Program-made: the position numbers and the translations under genes | From: Cyanobacteria bacterium UBA8803 | GTDB lineage: Bacteria > Cyanobacteriota > Cyanobacteriia > Cyanobacteriales > Coleofasciculaceae | Assembly (NCBI GenBank): GCA_003505715.1 | Contig: DNXU01000445.1 | Location: 31,975-42,157, forward strand | DNA: 10,183 bases | Direction of reading: 5' to 3' | Shown: positions 6,357-10,183 of the stretch, piece after piece | Position numbering within the stretch: the stretch's first letter is position 1 | Layout of the letters: each line of letters begins with the position of its first letter | The notes under the pieces: model-generated | Database searches by the model: none | Seen by the model: only the letters and a program-made list of their open reading frames with translations | Told to the model about the DNA's origin: nothing

Positions 6357-6391
6357 TTACCCTGCACTTTACTGAGGTTATAGATAGATAA

Positions 6392-7669
6392 ATGGTTGGT
6401 GTGGCGGTATCCCGCTCTGGTAGCGGGTTTGAAGTGGTGCATGTTATTGAGGGTCGCGTTCGACTCCGCGCCCTGGGTAATAATCCCCGGCCTTCGATAG
6501 ATGCCCTAATGGAAAACCTGTGGCAACAGGAGGGTATACGCGAGATAAGCACGAATGACAATACGAGCAGTTTGTACATCAGTTTCGATCCAGATACCCT
6601 GTCATTGTCCGAGCTGTTAGAGATTCTTCACCGATGTGGGGTTTCCGGAGCAGGCAAATCAGCAACGGAAGCGAGTAAGGCGGTTCTGCCTTCAGAAACC
6701 TGGTTGCAAGCCTCTAGTAGGCTCCAATCCTTTATCCCGTCCCTTGTGGGCATACTAACCACGAGGCAGTTGGGTTTTTTGGGCTGGCAAGCTATTGCCG
6801 TCTACCTGATGACGACGAGTCTTACCCGTCAGGTAATGGCTCAATTTGATGAGGAGTGGCCAACACAACTAAATAATAAAATTTCCCAAGAGACGGCGGC
6901 AGAATTAAATGGGAAGTTAGCGCCTGATCAGGTTACAGACACGATACAGCCTCGTCAGGTAGCGTATCGCATTGTTCATACCATCCCCGGTCGCATCCGT
7001 TTACACATCCCTGAAATCGCTAAAGATTCGGACTATGCAAAGCGATTCCAGGTCTTAGCCAAAGCTGATACTAAAATTACCAGCTTCCGCGTCAATGAGA
7101 CAACGGCATCGGTTGTGATTAGTTATGAACCCGATTTGTTTACCGATGCCCAAATAACCGCACATTTAGTCGAACTGATGCAAGCAGCAGGTGGTGGAGT
7201 AACACCCCCACCATCCTTTGAGAAGGGGACGAGGACAAACTCGATATCGGATCGGACAAATAGGCCCAAGCTAACCCAAGAGGAGAGCAGGCCAGATGAG
7301 GAGATGGGTAGAAAGGAGAAAGAGGGATCAGACGGTTCTAACTCCCTCAACTTCTCATCGGGTCATCTCAAGAGGACAGACTTAACCTGGGGAGAATCTC
7401 CAACTGAAGTCCAGGATACAGTTCCATCGGTTTCAGAACCAGTACAATTGTCATCTCAATCGGTATCAGAAGCAGCGAGCAGTAGGGAAGAATTAGCTCA
7501 GCGGCCAAGTTCAGATCCGGCCAGCGAAACGGAGCAACGGCCAGAAGCAATAACCGAGTTACCAAAGCAAGTAATTGCCCAAGAGAATCGTTTCTGGTCT
7601 TGCTTTAAAGGTTCTGCAATCCGTGAAATGCTAAATTTTCTGGCTAAACAGCCAGCCGTTGAAGCCTAA
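6392..7669 (+). CDS. Tandem HMA2-domain membrane protein
   Basis: This 425-aa protein repeats, twice, the N-terminal domain found on the flanking ATPases. Domain 1 (about 12-80) has H17-V-I-E-G-R-V-R. A hydrophobic stretch follows (about 112-147, IPSLVGILTTRQLGFLGW and onward), probably one or two membrane passes. Domain 2 (about 190-270) has H196-T-I-P-G-R-I-R and closely matches the ATPase domains, including a shared DSDYAKR-like helix and VVISYEP strand. A Ser/Glu/Pro-rich tail (about 270-395) looks disordered, and a short end segment (about 400-425) is amphipathic. No CxxC motif and no ATPase signature are present. Placement between two paralogous pumps suggests a partner, regulator or scaffold; a substrate chaperone is also possible. 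The spacing to its neighbours (124 and 242 bp) is loose for an operon. The ATG start is supported weakly by GAGG 14 bp upstream. Confidence 0.8.
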   Translation: MVGVAVSRSGSGFEVVHVIEGRVRLRALGNNPRPSIDALMENLWQQEGIREISTNDNTSSLYISFDPDTLSLSELLEILHRCGVSGAGKSATEASKAVLPSETWLQASSRLQSFIPSLVGILTTRQLGFLGWQAIAVYLMTTSLTRQVMAQFDEEWPTQLNNKISQETAAELNGKLAPDQVTDTIQPRQVAYRIVHTIPGRIRLHIPEIAKDSDYAKRFQVLAKADTKITSFRVNETTASVVISYEPDLFTDAQITAHLVELMQAAGGGVTPPPSFEKGTRTNSISDRTNRPKLTQEESRPDEEMGRKEKEGSDGSNSLNFSSGHLKRTDLTWGESPTEVQDTVPSVSEPVQLSSQSVSEAASSREELAQRPSSDPASETEQRPEAITELPKQVIAQENRFWSCFKGSAIREMLNFLAKQPAVEA

Positions 7670-7703
7670 ATTATTGTTCAACAACCAGCTTCAGCTTAAC
7701 AGT

Positions 7704-7724
7704 CCAGCGCTAAATTAGCGCTGG
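7704..7724. repeat. Perfect palindrome after the HMA2 gene
   Basis: CCAGCGCTAA and TTAGCGCTGG form a perfect 10-bp inverted repeat around one central base, 35 bp after the HMA2 stop. A weaker GTCTC/GAGAC hairpin follows at 7733-7748. The main stem is GC-rich and could end or stabilise the transcript, but no T-run follows it, so it is not a textbook Rho-independent terminator. An operator for a dimeric regulator is the alternative. Confidence 0.6.
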
Positions 7725-7865
7725 CCGATCTCGTCTCGTTAATGAGACCTAGTATCACAAATCAAAAGAGAGATATGGCCTTGCAACCCTAAAATTGCCT
7801 TTATTTCTAGAGGCTGATGTATTTAGGGCTACAAATTCTTTCAATGATTTAGTGTGCTTCGTTCC

Positions 7866-7881
7866 TCCAAGGATACTTGGA
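7866..7881 (+). other. Small hairpin before second ATPase
   Basis: TCCAAG and CTTGGA form a 6-bp stem with a GATA loop, followed by TTTTGTT, 30 bp before the ATG at 7912. It resembles a weak terminator or attenuator in the leader of the second ATPase gene. The stem is short, so chance is possible. Apart from this and the palindrome at 7704-7724, I see nothing definite in the 242-bp gap 7670-7911. Confidence 0.3.
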
Positions 7882-7900
7882 TTTTGTTAAAACAAGTCAT

Positions 7901-7910
7901 AGGGTGGTGA
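7901..7910 (+). promoter_or_regulatory. Ribosome binding site of second ATPase
   Basis: AGGGTGGTGA directly before AATG gives an AGGG core with a usable spacing to the ATG at 7912. It matches the leader of the first ATPase nearly base for base, although the DNA further upstream of the two genes differs. Confidence 0.6.
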
Positions 7911-7911
7911 A

Positions 7912-10161
7912 ATGGTACAAAGGGTTCTGCTCCCAAGCACAGTTTCCCCAACGCTGACAACAGTAAAGGGAATATCCGCGATCGCTAGCGGACGAGCTGT
8001 GCCAACCAGGAAGCGTGTTCAGGTTATCTATCAGCTAGTACACGCAACTCCTGGAAGATTACGTTTTCGCATCCCTCAGATAGTTCGGGATGCTGATTAC
8101 GCCGAGCGATTACAACTGCTAATTGCAGCGGAACCCCAGGTAATAAATGTGCGCTTGAAGCGGGCAGCAGCTTCCCTGGCGATCCGCTACAATCCCGGCG
8201 AGATTACCGATGCCCAAATGCGCACTCATATAGGTAAACTGATTCAGCTAGCTAGCGATCCGGTCGTGCCGCTCAAGACCAAGGCTCCATCGCAGCAGCA
8301 ATCGAGTTCTGATAATGGGAGCTACTGGTCAAGCTTGAAGCTGCCAGCTTTAGCAACCATGCTTTCGATGCTGGGCGGCCCATTAGGATTGTCTATTCCA
8401 GGAGGAATTATTGGCACCACGATCGCTATTGCTGCTTTGCCCGTAGCGAAACGCGCCCTAGAAAGCGTGATTAAGGAGCGGCGGTTGAATGTCGATTTCC
8501 TAGATATGACTGCTATTGCGATCGTCACCGCTCAGCAGCACTTTCTTACCTCTTGCAGTATGGTCGTCCTGATTGAACTAGGAGAGGCCATTCGAGAGCG
8601 CACCGCTCGTTCCTCGAAGAACCAGACCTTAGACCTACTTAGTAGCTTAGCGCAGTTCGTTTGGGTAGAGCGAGAGGGAGAAAAGCAGCAAATTCCGATC
8701 GAGCAAGTGCAGCCCGAAGATACCGTTATTGTCTATCCCGGCGAGCAGATTCCTGTAGATGGCCACATCCTGAAGGGGAAAGCGCTGATTGACGAGCAGA
8801 AACTGACAGGCGAGGCTATGCCTGTGGTGCGCACTCAGGGAGATTCAGTCTATGCCTCAACCTTAGTGCGGGAAGGACAGATTTATATCTTGGCCGAGCG
8901 CTTGGGCGCTGACACTCGAGCTGGCCGTACCCTGCAACTTCTCCAAGATGCCCCCATTCACGATACCCGCGTCGAGAACTACGCGGCCAAGATCGCAGAC
9001 CGAGCAGTTATCCCTACCCTACTCCTCGGAGGTGCAATCTTTGCCGCAACCCGCAATGCTGCCCGTGCTGCCTCAGTTCTTACTATTGACTTTGCCACAG
9101 GTATTCGCGTTTCTGTGCCCACCACTATTATGGCCGCTCTGCATCACGCAGCACGGCGCGGCATCCTGATCCGCAGTGGGCGAGCCTTGGAACAATTGGC
9201 TCAAGTTGATGCGCTCGTCTTCGACAAGACAGGAACGCTGACTCAAGGAGATGTAGCAATTATCGGGGTTAAAACCGCAGATCCATCGCTGTCAAAGTCG
9301 CGAGTAATAGAACTGGCAGCTGCTGCCGAACAACGCATCACTCACCCAGTAGCAGAAGCTGTCATGCGCTATGCCCAAACTCAAGAGGTGAGAATTTTGC
9401 CTCGTGAGGAGTGGGATTATCAAGTGGGTCTGGGTATCCTAGCGCAGATTGACGGACAGACCGTATTAGTAGGTAGCGAACGCTTCTTGCTCAAGGAAGG
9501 AATTAACCTAGAGCCACTCTATAGCAGCCACCCTGATCTCAAGACGGTAGGGTATCCGACGATCTACGTTGCCAGCGATGGTAAAATCCAAGGCGTGATT
9601 CAGTATACCGACCCGTTAAGGAAAGAAAGTCGGGAGGTCATCCAAACCTTGCGAACCACGATTGGTGCTGACATTCACATGCTCACAGGCGATAACCGAC
9701 AACGGGCAAGAGTGGTAGCCAAACAGCTAGACATCCCCAAAAGCCACACTCACGCCGAGGCGTTTCCAGAACATAAAGCCGAAGTCGTCCAAAGGTTACG
9801 CGATGAAGGACGGACAGTAGCTTTCGTCGGCGATGGACTCAATGACTCAGCAGCGCTGGCTTATGCCGATGTATCGGTATCCTTCCGGGATGGTTCAGAT
9901 ATAGCCCGCGAAACCGCTGATGTAGTGCTGATGAAGAATGACCTGCGGGGTTTAGTAGAAGCGATCGCTATTGCCCGCAATGCCAAACAAATCATCCAGC
10001 AGAATACAGGTATCGTTGCCGTTCCCAACCTTTCTGGATTAGCGATCGCCGCTACAGTCGGTTTGAGTCCCATGACTGCCACTCTGATCAACAACGGTTC
10101 CAGCGTGATTGCTGGAGTCAATGGTCTGCGGCCAGTTCTGAGCGGCGATCGGGCTGTTTAG
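7912..10161 (+). CDS. P1B-like P-type ATPase, Cys-less metal site (paralogue 2)
   Basis: This 749-aa pump has the same layout as the gene at 4033: an HMA2-like domain with H44-A-T-P-G-R-L-R, two early hydrophobic pairs, actuator loop TGEA at 299-302, membrane motif D393-F-A-T-G-I-R, phosphorylation site D438 in DKTGTLT, H478-P479, GDGLND at 640-645 and the C-terminal NNGSSVIAGVNGLRP block. In the 79 residues from NYAAKIADRA through the TM6 motif to AQVDA I count 67 identities to paralogue 1; the HMA2 domain and the following linker diverge much more. It differs by Ala for Ser in TGES and has one cysteine in the whole protein against seven in paralogue 1. All core catalytic residues are intact, so it should be active. 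Substrate and membrane are unknown. The gene is complete, and the stop is followed after two bases by a heptamer repeat. Confidence 0.9.
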   Translation: MVQRVLLPSTVSPTLTTVKGISAIASGRAVPTRKRVQVIYQLVHATPGRLRFRIPQIVRDADYAERLQLLIAAEPQVINVRLKRAAASLAIRYNPGEITDAQMRTHIGKLIQLASDPVVPLKTKAPSQQQSSSDNGSYWSSLKLPALATMLSMLGGPLGLSIPGGIIGTTIAIAALPVAKRALESVIKERRLNVDFLDMTAIAIVTAQQHFLTSCSMVVLIELGEAIRERTARSSKNQTLDLLSSLAQFVWVEREGEKQQIPIEQVQPEDTVIVYPGEQIPVDGHILKGKALIDEQKLTGEAMPVVRTQGDSVYASTLVREGQIYILAERLGADTRAGRTLQLLQDAPIHDTRVENYAAKIADRAVIPTLLLGGAIFAATRNAARAASVLTIDFATGIRVSVPTTIMAALHHAARRGILIRSGRALEQLAQVDALVFDKTGTLTQGDVAIIGVKTADPSLSKSRVIELAAAAEQRITHPVAEAVMRYAQTQEVRILPREEWDYQVGLGILAQIDGQTVLVGSERFLLKEGINLEPLYSSHPDLKTVGYPTIYVASDGKIQGVIQYTDPLRKESREVIQTLRTTIGADIHMLTGDNRQRARVVAKQLDIPKSHTHAEAFPEHKAEVVQRLRDEGRTVAFVGDGLNDSAALAYADVSVSFRDGSDIARETADVVLMKNDLRGLVEAIAIARNAKQIIQQNTGIVAVPNLSGLAIAATVGLSPMTATLINNGSSVIAGVNGLRPVLSGDRAV

Positions 10162-10163
10162 TT

Positions 10164-10183
10164 GAGGGATGAGGGATGAGGGA
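10164..10183. repeat. Heptamer array GAGGGAT after ATPase stop (cut by window end)
   Basis: Two full GAGGGAT units and most of a third start two bases after the TAG stop at 10159-10161 and run into the window edge. The sense strand shows GGG runs spaced by 4 bases, as in the array behind mutS2. The true length is unknown because the window ends here. Confidence 0.85.

Larger units (their letters stand above)
1429..10049. repeat. Dispersed HIP1 sites (GCGATCGC)
   Basis: The octamer palindrome GCGATCGC begins at 1429, 1601, 2048, 2875, 3167, 5567, 6052, 6058, 7978, 9961 and 10042; the sites at 6052 and 6058 overlap. All lie inside coding sequence. This density is the hallmark of HIP1 in many cyanobacterial genomes and is the strongest clue to the host. 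The sites are short dispersed words, not one continuous element. Confidence 0.95.

Noticed and set aside
6301..6579. Minus-strand open frame overlapping the start of the HMA2 gene and its leader
   Set aside because: It opposes a well-supported coding region and its translation resembles no protein; the leader also carries possible regulatory sites.

Overview
The window comes from a cyanobacterial chromosome, probably a filamentous or otherwise repeat-rich species. Three things point there. The HIP1 palindrome GCGATCGC occurs 11 times. Heptanucleotide tandem repeats of the cyanobacterial STRR kind fill the gaps between genes. One gene encodes a DUF3038-type protein, a family I know only from cyanobacteria.

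Layout. Positions 1-3736 hold three genes on the minus strand, read right to left: a 70-residue hypothetical protein (3736-3524), mutS2 (3450-976, TTG start) and a DUF3038 protein (742-155). The two downstream genes each run straight into heptamer repeats at the stop codon. In both cases a second, roughly complementary heptamer array lies further on, so the mRNA could fold into a long hairpin. A short heptamer-derived stretch has also entered the mutS2 reading frame just before the Walker B motif. A divergent AT-rich gap (3737-4032) separates this half from the plus-strand half.

Positions 4033-10161 hold a three-gene module: a P1B-like P-type ATPase (744 aa), a 425-aa protein with two HMA2-like domains around a hydrophobic segment, and a second P-type ATPase (749 aa) that is a close paralogue of the first. 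Both ATPases keep the full catalytic machinery (TGE, DKTGTLT, HP, TGDN, GDGxND). Both lack the usual metal-site cysteines: the CPC-type membrane motif aligns with Phe-Ala-Thr after an Asp, and the N-terminal HMA-type domain has H-x3-GRxR instead of CxxC. Their substrate cannot be assigned from known signatures. The 425-aa protein carries the same domain twice and may be a partner, regulator or scaffold for the pumps. A candidate Pho-box-like pair lies before the middle gene.

The best candidates for something undescribed are (a) this paired Cys-less P-type ATPase/HMA2 module, which may be distantly related to the P1B-6 ATPases of iron-storage (ferrosome, fez) clusters, and (b) the recurring placement of heptamer arrays directly at stop codons, two of them with G-quadruplex-like spacing. 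The window ends inside a third such array. No tRNA, rRNA, CRISPR array or transposase was seen.
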